Assembly: GCA_016709575.1 (NCBI GenBank)
Contig: JADJMM010000002.1
Coordinates: 124,001-188,000 of the forward strand
Direction: 5' to 3'
Length of the DNA stretch: 64,000 nt
Source of the DNA: Sphingobacteriaceae bacterium
Lineage (GTDB): Bacteria > Bacteroidota > Bacteroidia > B-17B0 > Aurantibacillaceae
Shown piece after piece: positions 47,407 through 57,946 of the stretch. How positions within the stretch are numbered: the stretch's first letter is position 1; every line of letters starts with the position of its first letter. Both the position numbers and the translations under genes were made by a program. The notes under the pieces were generated by a model that ran no database searches, was not told the DNA's origin, and saw only the letters and a list, made by a program, of their open reading frames with translations.

Positions 47407-50400
47407 ATGATTTCAAAGTTTACAAAACAGCTAAAAGGCGCCGCAGTAATTGGAGCGTTATTTTTCGGAAGCAACGCGTTCGCGCAATTAGGTTTAACAT
47501 GGGCCGAAATGGGGCCAAATGATATTGCCGGCAGATGTCGTTCTATTATCGTTGATAATACTGACGCTACAGGTAATAAATTATTTGCAGCCGGTGTTAG
47601 TGGCGGTGTTTTTAAAACTAGTAATGGCGGTTCAACTTGGTCGCCTGTTAATGACCAAGCTCAATCACTTATTGTAAGTTGTATGGGACAAGATGCTGCT
47701 GGAAATGTATATTTTGGAACAGGTGAAACTTTTGGTCGTTCCGTTGATGGCTCTGGATCATCTTCTTTTGTAGGAACAGGTTTATACAAAATCACAGCTA
47801 ATTCCTCAATAATTACCTTAGTTAAAGACTCGACCTTATTTGGTAATATTAATGAGATTGCTGTTGCTGCTACGAACACCATTTACGTTGCTGCACAAAA
47901 AGGATTTTTTATTTCGACCGATGGTGGTGCTAATTTTACTGAAGAAGCCACCTCTTCGACTGCCAGTTTATCTGCAATGGACGTGAAAATTGCAAAAAAT
48001 GGCGATGTATATTACTCAGCGGGATTCGTTTCAAACGCAGATATTTTAGCAGGATCTAAAACATCTTCTACCTCTGCAGTTTATTACGCAGCTTCTGGTT
48101 CATCGGTTTATAGCGCAATTACACCAACTACCATAACTAACAGGGGTAGGATTGAAATAGCCCCGTCTCCTGTTGATCCGAATTACGTTTACCTTTCTAT
48201 CGCGAAAATGAAAACTACCAACGGAAGTACTGTAACTACTGGTGGTTTGTCAGCAGTTTTAATATCAGACAACAAAGGCAGTACTTGGAGTGTAATAACA
48301 CTTGGTACGACTCAGTTCGATCCTTTTACTGCATTGAACGGTACAAGGTACGGTGATTATGCAAACACAATAGCTGCCGATCCAATTAACGCTAAGGTTT
48401 GTTATTTAGGAAGTGATGTTTTTTATGTGTGGTCTCAAATTCCAAGCAATCCATTAGGACAAGGAAATTGGAATCAAATTGGAACAAACTTCCCTGCTCC
48501 TTTTGCGTTTTATATTCACTCGAATATTCATGATATAAAATTCAATAGCGGAAATAATTCGATGTACATTGCTACCGATGGCGGAATATATAAAACAGTT
48601 TCTAGCAATTCCGGTTTCCTTCCATACAACAAGGGATTTAATGTATCACAATTCTTTTCCGTTTCATTTCCAAATTTCCCAAGGGTAAGTCAAGGCACAC
48701 CAACCAATGTAGCAATTCCTTATGCAGGTGTTGCAGGTGGTACCAGTGGAAATAACTTAACTTATTTATCAGGTAGTAATTCATCAGATTTACAATCCTC
48801 TAATAATTTCGGTTTAAATGATGCGTTTCAATCTGATTTTTCAAAAATTGTTCCTAAAGCATTGTTCTATTCAGGTTCTTATGGGTCTATTTTCCGAACA
48901 AGCGATATTGATTTAAACCCTTCTGCTAACTTTTATGACGTTTCTTATAAATTTGGAGCTAGTGGTGCTCCTGGTGTTTCAGGTTTTGCACACGAAAACA
49001 CACCTATGCGCTTGTGGGAAAATACTAATGGCGGTGGCGACTATGCTCTGTTTTATAACGAGAATACACAAAGTCAGTTAGCTAACTTTTTACCAGCTAA
49101 GGCAGGATATACTGTATCTAACACACGCGCTCAAGCATCAAGCCGATATGACTCAATTTTCGTAACAACTACAAGCACAAAAAAAATTGCAACAACAGTT
49201 GTAACTACATCAGTTGCTAACACCAATTCAACAGCAACTACATTTACAATAAACAACACCAGATTAAGTGGTATCTGTAAATACGATTCCATCATCATTA
49301 AAACAAGTTCAACAAAGTTATTATCGCCTCCGGCAAACCAAACAATTACTATAAAAGTATCATATAGCGGTTCTGTTGCAAGCGGATATACAGTTACCGG
49401 CAATGCGAGCGTAACACCTGTAACTAATAATATGATTTTTAATTATTCAGGTCTAACGGATAGCATTCGTTTTACTTTTAATACTCCTCCAAATGACTCT
49501 TCTAAGTTTACAATTAGGTTCAAATATAAATACTCACAGAACTTAGCTATCTTACCAATTTATACTGGAACAACAATTAGTAGTTACAACGTACTTGGTG
49601 AAGCAAACACAACTTCAACCACCAATAACATGGTATATCTTAATGCAAATCAAGTCGACAGTATCCGTTATACTTTTGCTACACCAGTTGATTCTTCAAT
49701 TATCAAAACATTAGTAAAATATAGGTATGATGTTGGTGATGTAATTACTTTAAATAATACTGACATAAGCGGTAACTTCTTTACCTCAAGTGTAACATTA
49801 ACAACTGCTTTATCAGCCTCAATTGCGCCAAAGCCTATTGTATTAGTGCCATTAAAAAAATCTGCACGTTTGGCGGTTGGTTTACGAGCCAAAACAACGG
49901 CATCGCCATATACAGATGGTCCAAATGTTTATTTGGTTAAGAGACCCCTTAATTTTAGTCTTAATCCGGATTGGGTAAAAATTGCAGGTAAGAACTCGCG
50001 AATGGATGGACCTGGTGGAGTAGCCGCTACAACAGCAATTGTATCTGTTGCAACCGGAACTAATGTTCCTGAAATTACAAGATTAGAATGGTCGCCAAGC
50101 GGAAAATATATTTATTATTCTGTTAAGGCAAGTAGTTCTGCTTTTTACTTATATAGGATATCACATTTGGAATTTGTTGGTGACTCAGCCTCTGCTGATT
50201 TTAGCGGAGAATTCTCTTCTGATATAGATTCAGTAGGAGGAACTGTAAAAAATCAGTTTTACAAAGAACTACTCCAATTGCACGTTTTTCAAATCCTATT
50301 ACAGGCATCGCAATTAACAACACCGATACAATGGTAATGGTTACTACTGGAGGTTATAACAATACAATTGGTACTGTTTATTATAGCAACTCTAGTGCTG

Positions 50401-51032
50401 CAAAAATGAGCATGAATATTACGGATGCCTCTAGCTTCTCAGTTAAAAACGGAACCAGTCTTCCAATAACACCTGCATACACAGGTATTTTTGAAATGTC
50501 GAATAATAATACAGCTTTAGTTGGTACTGAAGAAGGTATTTATAGTACTTTAGATATTACACAGCCTAGTCCTGTTTGGGTTAAAGAAGGTGGTGGAAAT
50601 TTCCCTAATGTTCCTGTATTCCAATTAAGACAACAAACTTTACCTTATTGGTTATGCTATAACTCAGGTATTATTTATGCTGCTACTAATGGCCGTGGTA
50701 TTTGGTCGACTGATAAATTCTTTACGCCTTATGCTATTGGTGTTGAAGAGCAAGAAGCTAAAAATCTTACTGACTCTAACATTAAAGTATTCCCTAACCC
50801 TGCAGGAGATGCAACTAACTTATGGTTCAAAGCTTCAGGTGATGCAAGTTACAAAGTAACAGTTTACGATATTAACGGGCGTATTATGATGCAAGAAGCT
50901 ACTGGTAAATTAATGGAAGGCGAACAACGCTTAACATTAAATACTGCAGCATTAACAAGCGGCATGTATTTTGTAACTGTTAGCGGAACAAATAACTTTA
51001 ATGCAAACTCTAAATTAGTTATTACTCACTAG
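47407..51032 (+). CDS. large T9SS-secreted VPS10/sortilin-like propeller protein (one frameshift)
   Basis: After a signal peptide (FTKQLKGAAVIGALFFGSNAFAQ) the first 450 residues contain BNR/VPS10-type units: GVFKTSNGGSTWSPV, GFFISTDGGANFTEE, VLISDNKGSTWSVIT, GIYKTVSSNSGF. A middle section of about 250 residues holds two similar modules (TNNMIFNYSGLTDSIRFTF and TNNMVYLNANQVDSIRYTF). The propeller resumes and ends in a type A sorting domain (IKVFPNPAGDATNLWF to LTSGMYFVTVSG). A frameshift at 50263-50265 (A3 should be A4) restores NQFYKRTTPIARFSNPITG. The whole protein is about 1208 residues and probably surface-exposed; its ligand is unknown. A strong terminator follows. Confidence 0.85.
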
Positions 51033-51070
51033 TTTCTATAAGCTCACCTGCGGGTGAATCAAATAAAAAA

Positions 51071-51098
51071 CCCTTCCGAAAAACGGAAGGGTTTTTTT
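51071..51098 (+). terminator. rho-independent terminator
   Basis: A perfect 8-bp stem CCCTTCCG / CGGAAGGG (51071-51078 and 51084-51091), loop AAAAA, then seven T. It ends the large T9SS gene. Confidence 0.95.
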
Positions 51099-51141
51099 AT
51101 TCCATATATTTCACTTACTTTATCTTATAAAAATTTAAGTT

Positions 51142-51657
51142 ATGATAAGGAAAAGACAAATCACTACCCTAATTATTTTAAGCCTACTAACTTTTGTAGC
51201 GTGTAAAAAAGAAACCGCTGGACCAAAAGGTGAAACTGGTGCAACCGGAGCAACAGGACCTGCCGGAAATTCAAATATGCAAGTTCAAACTTTCACAACC
51301 TCAACAAGTAGTTGGACCATTAATACTTGGCCCTACAATTATGCGGAAGTTGTTTTTAGTATTCCTGCTATTACCTCGACAGTAGTTTCGAACGGTGATG
51401 TAAGAGTGTTTGTATTGGACGGAAATGGTACTGCATGGCAAGCGCTACCCTACTCGTTCTTGTCATCACAATATAATTTCAAATACAAAATTGGTGAATT
51501 AATTATAGATAATACGCTTTATAATAACGCGGTTCCAACTAATCCTGGAATACAACAATTCAAAATCGTAATAGTTCCTCCAGGTTTTATTAAAAACAAT
51601 CCGGATATTAATTGGAATAATTATAGTGAAGTGAAAAATAAATTAGGTGAAAATTGA
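51142..51657 (+). CDS. lipoprotein with short collagen-like segment
   Basis: The 171-residue protein has a lipobox (LLTFVAC, lipidated Cys21) and directly after it a collagen-like Gly-X-Y stretch GPKGETGATGATGPAG. The remainder, about 125 residues (NTWPYNYAEVVFSIPAITST, VRVFVLDGNGTAWQALPYSF), is beta-rich without a recognised fold. Such Gly-X-Y-linked lipoproteins are frequent in Bacteroidota and are taken to be surface-exposed; no function is known. It lies between a terminator and a separate hypothetical gene. Confidence 0.75.
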   Translation: MIRKRQITTLIILSLLTFVACKKETAGPKGETGATGATGPAGNSNMQVQTFTTSTSSWTINTWPYNYAEVVFSIPAITSTVVSNGDVRVFVLDGNGTAWQALPYSFLSSQYNFKYKIGELIIDNTLYNNAVPTNPGIQQFKIVIVPPGFIKNNPDINWNNYSEVKNKLGEN

Positions 51658-51805
51658 CCTCACAAAAAAAAATTCATTTTATTGTTTAGACAACAATCCG
51701 TACTAAATCATTCAAAACAAATTTAAAACGGATACTAAGCCTTTATAAATTCAAATACAAAGTTCAATATATTTTATACCTTAGTACTAACCTATTCCTT
51801 TATTT

Positions 51806-52791
51806 GTGGCGGCACTTTCGAGTCAAATTATTATGATAGTTGTCGCTGTTTCAGTGATTACAATTGGTTATGTTATTTTTAAACTAAAGGCAAGATTTGC
51901 CAAAGGGCGTTTGATGCAGTCTATAGTTGTTGACGACCGAATTGTTCTTGTCACTTTGTTACATCATTCTTCAGGAGGCGGTAAGAGTTCTTTGTCCAGT
52001 GGAAGTTATTCCATACGTTTAAAATTTATTGATATTCATTCCGGACATGTAATTGGGCAAAATATCATTTCCCGCCAATATGAAATCAGAATGGCTGTTA
52101 ATGGGATTATCTGGTTGACATTAAACAGAGCCCGCTATCAAAAGCTAGCTGACCAAGAATTAATTGCCTTAGATGTTTTTTCAAACAAAAAAGTATTTGA
52201 TCAGGATGAACTGAAAAAAAATCTTGGTCTTGCAAAAAATGAAACCATTAACTCTATGGATTTAGATTCAAAACAGGCCATATTTCTGTTATATCAGCAG
52301 CAGGTTTTAAATACACTTTTGATTGTACAACATTACAAGCTAATGAAGCCTCTAAAAAAATTAGTAATCCTTCAGAAACAATTTCAAGGGATAAAGCTCT
52401 TCGGAATGGACACTTTCATTTTCAAAAAATTCAAAACGCCGTCCGTTACCAATTAATGTATGACAAAAAAACAATCGGAGAAAACCAAAGTTTTGTCAAT
52501 CCAATTAGCTTGTATACTATAAATACAACCGCCACAAAAGAAGCGCTGATTTTCTTTCATCAGCAAAACCTCGATGGCCAATCCGCTTCTTACATTTCAG
52601 TTGCGCAATCAGATAATTCCAAAATATCAGAACTCTTTAATGTGACTGCAGTTGAAAAAAAATTCATTGAAGTAAGAACAGTAGGTGAAACCAATTCTTT
52701 CTTTATTATTTCAGTACTAAATGGTAAGCAGGATTTGGTATTAGCTATTAATAAATCGACACAAGAAATTGCTTGGATTTATAAAACTTAA
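51806..52791 (+). CDS. hypothetical membrane-anchored protein (one frameshift)
   Basis: A GTG start at 51806 is followed at once by a membrane helix (IIMIVVAVSVITIGYVIF) and a soluble domain. A frame break at 52283-52285 (T3 should be T4) restores SVISAAGFKYTFDCTTLQANEASKKIS and leads into LRNGHFHFQKIQNAVRYQLMYDKK and the end TQEIAWIYKT. The whole protein is about 329 residues. Segments such as VVDDRIVLVTLLHH and LVLAINKSTQEIAWIY look like beta-propeller strands (PQQ-like), but this is weak. The function is unknown. Confidence 0.55.
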
Positions 52792-52827
52792 TTTTCTGTA
52801 CTGTAATTTCAACAATCATCCAATTAA

Positions 52828-55800
52828 TTAAAAAGCCCTACTCACTCCTACCATCCATCTAAACTGGAAATAATCTTTTTCTTGGAAAGGAAGACGGTTG
52901 ATGAATAATGGCATATCAAATCTAATAGTTAATGGGTTTATGTTTACTAGTGGTCCCCACTTTACAATACTAAATGTTGCGCCTACTCCTGCATCGTACA
53001 TGAGTTCGCTCATTTCGTTAGCTTCAAAAGTGTAGTTGGTGTTTATAGTTCCTGCATCACCAAACAAATACGGATTTATTTTAATACTGTTCTTCAAAAA
53101 TTTAAAATTCATGAATTTAAATAGTTCGCCAAATTCAATTTCGGTATTAAAAGCTGCACCGCTAATTCCTTTATAGTTGTAACGTAAAGTACCATCAGGA
53201 TTTCTTTCGGGTAATAAATAACCTGAGTAACCTCTTAAGTTTAATCCTCCGCCTGCAGTAAAATGATTGGTAGTATTTCCATATCCACCCCACTCCGGCG
53301 TAAATATTCCCATAGAGCGGGTATATTTATTATCCATTAATTCTTCGTTATTAGCACCGGCTGCATATAATGCCGATTCACTTGGAATACTATTTCCAAA
53401 ACCGGCTTGTGCAAATAAACGGGTGTTAATGTTGATACGACCTAAATCATTTTTATTCACCACATTTAAAGTGATGGCAGAGAAATCATAATCTTTTGTA
53501 AAGGCAGAAGTTCTTAAATTCAAATTAATATTTCCTGTTCCGCGTTTGTAACGGTAGTTGTGCTCTAAACCAACATGCATAGCGCTGTTAAATTTCTGAT
53601 AACCCCATTCATTTTTGTTAATCAGATAAACCATGTCTTGTTCCAAATCGCGTAACATGGCCTTGTAATGTGTATAGAACCTTGTTTTATCGTTGTTGCT
53701 CTTCTTCTCAAATCCAATAGTTCCACCATCTAAACCATCTAAGGATTTTAATTGCATGTAGAAATTAGATTTCTTCATGAATTTATTAGTGCTGGTTCTG
53801 TAATTAAATAAAAAAGAAATAGGGTTAAAACTATTAATACTTACAGTACTATCTAAATAGGTTTGGTACTTAAGATAAGCTGGGCCAATTCCGGTACTAT
53901 ACCACGCGGTTAAATCAAATACATGTCTTACTGCTAAATAATTTCCGTTTAAATGAAAACCTACCTTGATGCCATCGTAACCATTATACCAAAGGGCGGG
54001 ACGAACACGCATATCGTATTGCTTCCAATTGGGTGCGTTATAAATATGTGAATCAAATTTTACATCAATTTTATTTTTCTTCACGTTATTCAACATGTTT
54101 ACGTCAGCCAAACGATAACTCGGATCAATAATTACATTTTTTAATTTGCTTCCAACGTTAATGGTGCCCGTGTAAGATGTTCTCAGTTTTGGTCCCCACC
54201 CTATCCAGCGTGGTAATGGCTTTGCCCAAGTTGGTTTCTCGAACCACGTGTTTGGAATTTGATAATGGTGTGCCGAATCATTTCTATCGATGATAGTAAA
54301 ATCAACAGGCATTTGCATAGTGCCAATTCGTTTAAAGGTAATTTCGTAAATGCCTTTTCTCTTTTTCTTTACTTTTCCAATTTTGTAATCGATTGTTTTT
54401 GTTGTTTCCAACCACTGATCAAAAAACCAATTTAAATCTACACCACTAAATTGAATAATTGAATTACGGAAATCCTCCGGGTAAGGGTGACAAAATTTCC
54501 ACTGCTTAAAATAACTTTGCATGGCCTTATCAAATAGGGCGCGCCCTAAAACATATTCTAAATTCTTAAGCATGGCTGCAGTTTTAAAATACACACTACT
54601 ATAACCACCACCGTGGCGAATACCACCGTTAAAATCATCACTGTGTGTATTTAAAGTAACTTCTTCACCTTTTGTTACAACTGAATTATAATAACCAGAG
54701 TAAATTTGTTGATCGATGATACGAACAGGATTGGTGAACTTCCTTTCGTACTTATTTTTGGGAGAGTATTCTTTTACAAGCGGGCCATCAATAAATTGAT
54801 AAGTATCTGCTGTATAAAATTGTGTTAAGCCTTCATCTAAAAATGCGCGGTAAGTTTCGTTACTTCCCACCATTCCAAAAAACCAGTTGTGTGTTAATTC
54901 GTGTATGAATAAAGAACGATAACCCGGATCAAATCCACCATTCAAGGTAATCATGGGGTATTCCATTCCGTCATTAGCATCGGCACTAATCATTTTTGGG
55001 TAATGATAAGGTCCGATATTATAACTATTGGTCTCAATGATTTTTGTAAGGAATTGAGCAGCGTTATACCAACCTGCGGCGTGAGGTTCTTGCACTAATG
55101 AAATACACCGTACGCCATCCCAATTTGCTTCACCAATACGATAAGTTGGATCGGCAGTATAAGCAACATCATGAACATTGAATGTGCTGAACTTCCAAGT
55201 TTTTTTAGTGCCGTCTTTTTTAATAATAGTACTTGGTGCAGAGTTCCATGGCTTTTTCAAGAAATTCGAAATATCTAATTTTTTGCGGAGTGTATCGGGC
55301 AACATTTCTTTTTCATTAATCATCGTGCCTATTCCATTAACAATATAATTGTTTGGTAATGTTAGTTCGATGTAGAATGAACCGAAGTCGCCATAAAATT
55401 CATGATCCATGTGTTGATCAGTATCCCAATTAAATTTACGATCGAAAACAGAAATACGCGGATACCAATGCACAATGTCGTAATGTTTGTTTCCGAATAC
55501 ATTAAATGTTTTCATCCGGTTACGGATAACTTCTTTATCGAAATAAGTGTTGAAATCGATATCAAAAGTAATTGACTCGCCAGATAATAAAGCTCTTGGT
55601 AAATATACCTTGAGAACCGTATTATCTAATTCTGTTTTTAAATCTACTCCCTTTATAGAAATTTTATTTACGGTTGTACCAAGGTTTTTTTCGCGGTACT
55701 TACTGTAGTTTAATTTGTAATTATTGTTTTTGTATAAATCGGAGAGATACGAATCTTTATTTTGTGCGTTGCTGTATAAATGAAAATAAACAATGGTTAA

Positions 55801-56028
55801 ATCGTTGGGAGAATTATTCCAGTACGTTAATTCTTCGTGACCACTAATAATATCGGAGCTGTCGTTTATTTCTGCTTTTATAGCATAATGAACATCTTGT
55901 TGCCAATAGCCTTCGTAAGGTTTACGGTTTTTCCAATACATGGGATTAGTTACCGAACGGTAATCGATGTACTCATTTTGTGAAAAGAGAAAAACAGGAA
56001 GAAAAATAAAGACAAGAAAAAATCTCAT
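52828..56028 (-). CDS. M1-family metallopeptidase with C-terminal outer-membrane-barrel-like half
   Basis: I start at the ATG at 56028 because it opens a signal peptide (MRFFLVFIFLPVFLFSQ); the frame is open further upstream but without sense. The product is 1066 residues. The peptidase part has the substrate-loop GMEYP (354-358, in place of GAMEN), zinc motif HELTH (376-380) and the third ligand Glu in FLDEG (E399). From about residue 650 the sequence turns into amphipathic strands (FNPISFLFNYRTSTN, KFNSAMHVGLEHNYRYK, GGGLNLRGYSGYLLPE) and ends in QFRWMVGVSRAF with a terminal Phe, typical of outer-membrane barrels. It probably displays an aminopeptidase-like domain at the outer membrane. Confidence 0.85.
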   Translation of the reverse strand: MRFFLVFIFLPVFLFSQNEYIDYRSVTNPMYWKNRKPYEGYWQQDVHYAIKAEINDSSDIISGHEELTYWNNSPNDLTIVYFHLYSNAQNKDSYLSDLYKNNNYKLNYSKYREKNLGTTVNKISIKGVDLKTELDNTVLKVYLPRALLSGESITFDIDFNTYFDKEVIRNRMKTFNVFGNKHYDIVHWYPRISVFDRKFNWDTDQHMDHEFYGDFGSFYIELTLPNNYIVNGIGTMINEKEMLPDTLRKKLDISNFLKKPWNSAPSTIIKKDGTKKTWKFSTFNVHDVAYTADPTYRIGEANWDGVRCISLVQEPHAAGWYNAAQFLTKIIETNSYNIGPYHYPKMISADANDGMEYPMITLNGGFDPGYRSLFIHELTHNWFFGMVGSNETYRAFLDEGLTQFYTADTYQFIDGPLVKEYSPKNKYERKFTNPVRIIDQQIYSGYYNSVVTKGEEVTLNTHSDDFNGGIRHGGGYSSVYFKTAAMLKNLEYVLGRALFDKAMQSYFKQWKFCHPYPEDFRNSIIQFSGVDLNWFFDQWLETTKTIDYKIGKVKKKRKGIYEITFKRIGTMQMPVDFTIIDRNDSAHHYQIPNTWFEKPTWAKPLPRWIGWGPKLRTSYTGTINVGSKLKNVIIDPSYRLADVNMLNNVKKNKIDVKFDSHIYNAPNWKQYDMRVRPALWYNGYDGIKVGFHLNGNYLAVRHVFDLTAWYSTGIGPAYLKYQTYLDSTVSINSFNPISFLFNYRTSTNKFMKKSNFYMQLKSLDGLDGGTIGFEKKSNNDKTRFYTHYKAMLRDLEQDMVYLINKNEWGYQKFNSAMHVGLEHNYRYKRGTGNINLNLRTSAFTKDYDFSAITLNVVNKNDLGRININTRLFAQAGFGNSIPSESALYAAGANNEELMDNKYTRSMGIFTPEWGGYGNTTNHFTAGGGLNLRGYSGYLLPERNPDGTLRYNYKGISGAAFNTEIEFGELFKFMNFKFLKNSIKINPYLFGDAGTINTNYTFEANEMSELMYDAGVGATFSIVKWGPLVNINPLTIRFDMPLFINRLPFQEKDYFQFRWMVGVSRAF

Positions 56029-56060
56029 TGTTATAAGCTTATAATGATTAAAGATAGAAG

Positions 56061-56930
56061 TTATTTGAGAGCCTTCAAACTTAAATCTAAACTTTTTACA
56101 TGGTGGGTTAAACTTCCCACAGAGATAAAATCGACGCCGCATTTGGCGTAATCGGCGATGTTTTTTTCGGTAATGCCGCCTGACGATTCCACTTCGAAAC
56201 GACCGTTAATAAGCTTTACCGCCTCTTTAGTTTGAGCGGGTGTATAATTATCGAGCATGATGCGTTGAACACCGCCGCGCTTCAATACTTTTTTCACATC
56301 CGCTAAAGTGCGGGTTTCAACTTCTATCGATAACTGCAATTTTTTATTGAGGAGATAAGTATTTGCTGCGTCAATAGCTTGAACAATTCCGCCCGCAAAA
56401 TCAATATGGTTATCCTTGATTAAAATCATATCAAACAAACCGTAACGGTGATTAGCACCACCACCAATAACAACAGCCCACTTTTCGAAGAAACGAAAGC
56501 CAGGAGTTGTTTTGCGTGTATCAATTACTTTTGTTTTGGTGCCTTTGCAAAGCGATTGCATATATTTTGTTTTAGTAGCAATGCCACTCATACGTTGCAT
56601 TACATTCAACACTAAACGTTCGGCTGTCAATAAAGCTTGTGTATTTCCTTCAACAATAAAAGCGACGTCGCCCTTTTCTACTTTGCGGCCATCTTTTAGA
56701 AGTACTTTTACAGTAATAGATTTATCAATGAATTTGAAAATTTCAACAGCTGCTTCAACTCCGGCGAGGATGCCGTCTTCTTTCACCAACAATTGCATTT
56801 TGCCACTGTGAGTAGCAGGAATAGTAGCTAGAGCCGTATGATCGCCGTCACGCACATCTTCCTTAAAAGCGCGTTTCACAAATTTTTTGAAATCGAAATG
56901 TTTTTCGTGAAGCAGGATATAATTACTCAT
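56061..56930 (-). CDS. nadC: nicotinate-nucleotide pyrophosphorylase (carboxylating)
   Basis: NadC converts quinolinate and PRPP to nicotinate mononucleotide in NAD synthesis. The roughly 289-residue protein has LTAERLVLNVMQRMSGIATKT, the active-site VIDTRKTTPGFRFFEKWAVVIGGGANHR, LIKDNHI and the C-terminal VESSGGITEKNIADYAKCGVDFISVGSLTHH. I prefer the Met at 56930 (MSNYILLHEKHF) over one four codons upstream. It overlaps the end of the DUF4783 gene by 8 bases and is probably translated with it. Confidence 0.94.
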   Translation of the reverse strand: MSNYILLHEKHFDFKKFVKRAFKEDVRDGDHTALATIPATHSGKMQLLVKEDGILAGVEAAVEIFKFIDKSITVKVLLKDGRKVEKGDVAFIVEGNTQALLTAERLVLNVMQRMSGIATKTKYMQSLCKGTKTKVIDTRKTTPGFRFFEKWAVVIGGGANHRYGLFDMILIKDNHIDFAGGIVQAIDAANTYLLNKKLQLSIEVETRTLADVKKVLKRGGVQRIMLDNYTPAQTKEAVKLINGRFEVESSGGITEKNIADYAKCGVDFISVGSLTHHVKSLDLSLKALK

Positions 56931-57294
56931 TGTCGTTTTCAATCCTGAATTGAGAAATCAAATTGCGGCGCAACAAAATCGAAACACGGAATTTTCCGTT
57001 TGCTGTTTCGAGAGAACCGCTTACAAATTGTACGCTGCTATTTACAGTACGCGACTGTGATACAGTGAAATTTTTGATAGTATGTTTTTCGAAAAAGAAT
57101 TTAATGTTGGCTTCTGCTTGTGCTTTGCTTAATAAATCTTCCTGATTTAAAATTTTAACGGTAAGCTTCTCATCAAAAAATTTAACCAACTCAGATGATT
57201 TGCCTTGCTTAATAGCTGACACAACATCATCCGTTACATCAAACGCGTTGAAGAAAGAAGAAAGAAAAAAGATTATAGATACTAGTACTTTCAT
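56923..57294 (-). CDS. DUF4783 family exported protein
   Basis: The 123-residue protein has an N-terminal signal-like hydrophobic stretch (MKVLVSIIFFLSSFFNAF) and a small alpha+beta domain VVSAIKQGKSSELVKFFDEKLTV, KAQAEANIKFFFEKH, NFTV and FRVSILLRRN. This is the Bacteroidota DUF4783 family (NTF2-like layout), regularly placed next to nadC and rlmH; the function is unknown. It is divergent from rlmH across 41 bases. Confidence 0.85.
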   Translation of the reverse strand: MKVLVSIIFFLSSFFNAFDVTDDVVSAIKQGKSSELVKFFDEKLTVKILNQEDLLSKAQAEANIKFFFEKHTIKNFTVSQSRTVNSSVQFVSGSLETANGKFRVSILLRRNLISQFRIENDNE

Positions 57295-57335
57295 TATTAG
57301 ATGCTAAATTTACTAAATTATACGCTTTACGCTAG

Positions 57336-57809
57336 ATGAAGGTTACTTTACTGCAAATAGATAAAACTACTGAGAGTTATTTAAACGAAGGGATTTCAAT
57401 TTATCTCAAACGATTAAAGAACTACACAGCTTTTGAAATAGTCACAATAAACGTGCCAAAAGCAGTGAGAATGCGGCCTGAGAAGGAACAAAAGGCTGAA
57501 GAAGCTAAGCTAATTTTAAAGGAATTGAAGGAAGTTGACCACTTAGTGATTTTAGATGAGGGCGGAAATTTGTTAAATTCGGTTGATTTTAGCCAATTTC
57601 TGACAAAAAAAGCCGTTTCAAATGTTAAAAGTCTCATTTTCTTAATTGGAGGGCCTTATGGCTTCGATGAAAGTATTTACAAAAGAGCGAACTATAAATT
57701 ATCACTTTCTCCAATGACATTCTCACATCAAATGGTACGCTTATTTTTTGTAGAACAGCTTTATCGCGCCTACACAATTACTAAAGGTGAGAAGTATCAT
57801 CACCTATAA
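57336..57809 (+). CDS. rlmH: 23S rRNA (pseudouridine1915-N3)-methyltransferase RlmH
   Basis: The 157-residue SPOUT methyltransferase modifies helix 69 of 23S rRNA on assembled ribosomes. It has the family length, MKVTLLQIDKTTESYLNEGI at the start, the SAM-binding knot LIFLIGGPYGFDESIYKRAN and the conserved tail MVRLFFVEQLYRAYTITKGEKYHH. The gene is intact. Together with nadC and DUF4783 on the other strand it forms a conserved Bacteroidota neighbourhood. Confidence 0.96.
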   Translation: MKVTLLQIDKTTESYLNEGISIYLKRLKNYTAFEIVTINVPKAVRMRPEKEQKAEEAKLILKELKEVDHLVILDEGGNLLNSVDFSQFLTKKAVSNVKSLIFLIGGPYGFDESIYKRANYKLSLSPMTFSHQMVRLFFVEQLYRAYTITKGEKYHHL

Positions 57810-57828
57810 TAAACTACTTGACAGTCAA

Positions 57829-57852
57829 CAATCTAAACTTCATTTTAGATTG
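57829..57852 (+). terminator. possible terminator hairpin after rlmH
   Basis: A perfect 9-bp stem CAATCTAAA / TTTAGATTG with a 6-base loop lies 20 bases after the rlmH stop. It lacks a following T-run, so intrinsic termination is uncertain. Confidence 0.4.
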
Positions 57853-57946
57853 CTGTAAACAACCCTCCTTTAACAAAAAATTGGTCTAAAAAAATACAGT
57901 TTGGCTTTTTATGAGGTATCTTTGAGCTCAATAAAAAAATAACAAA

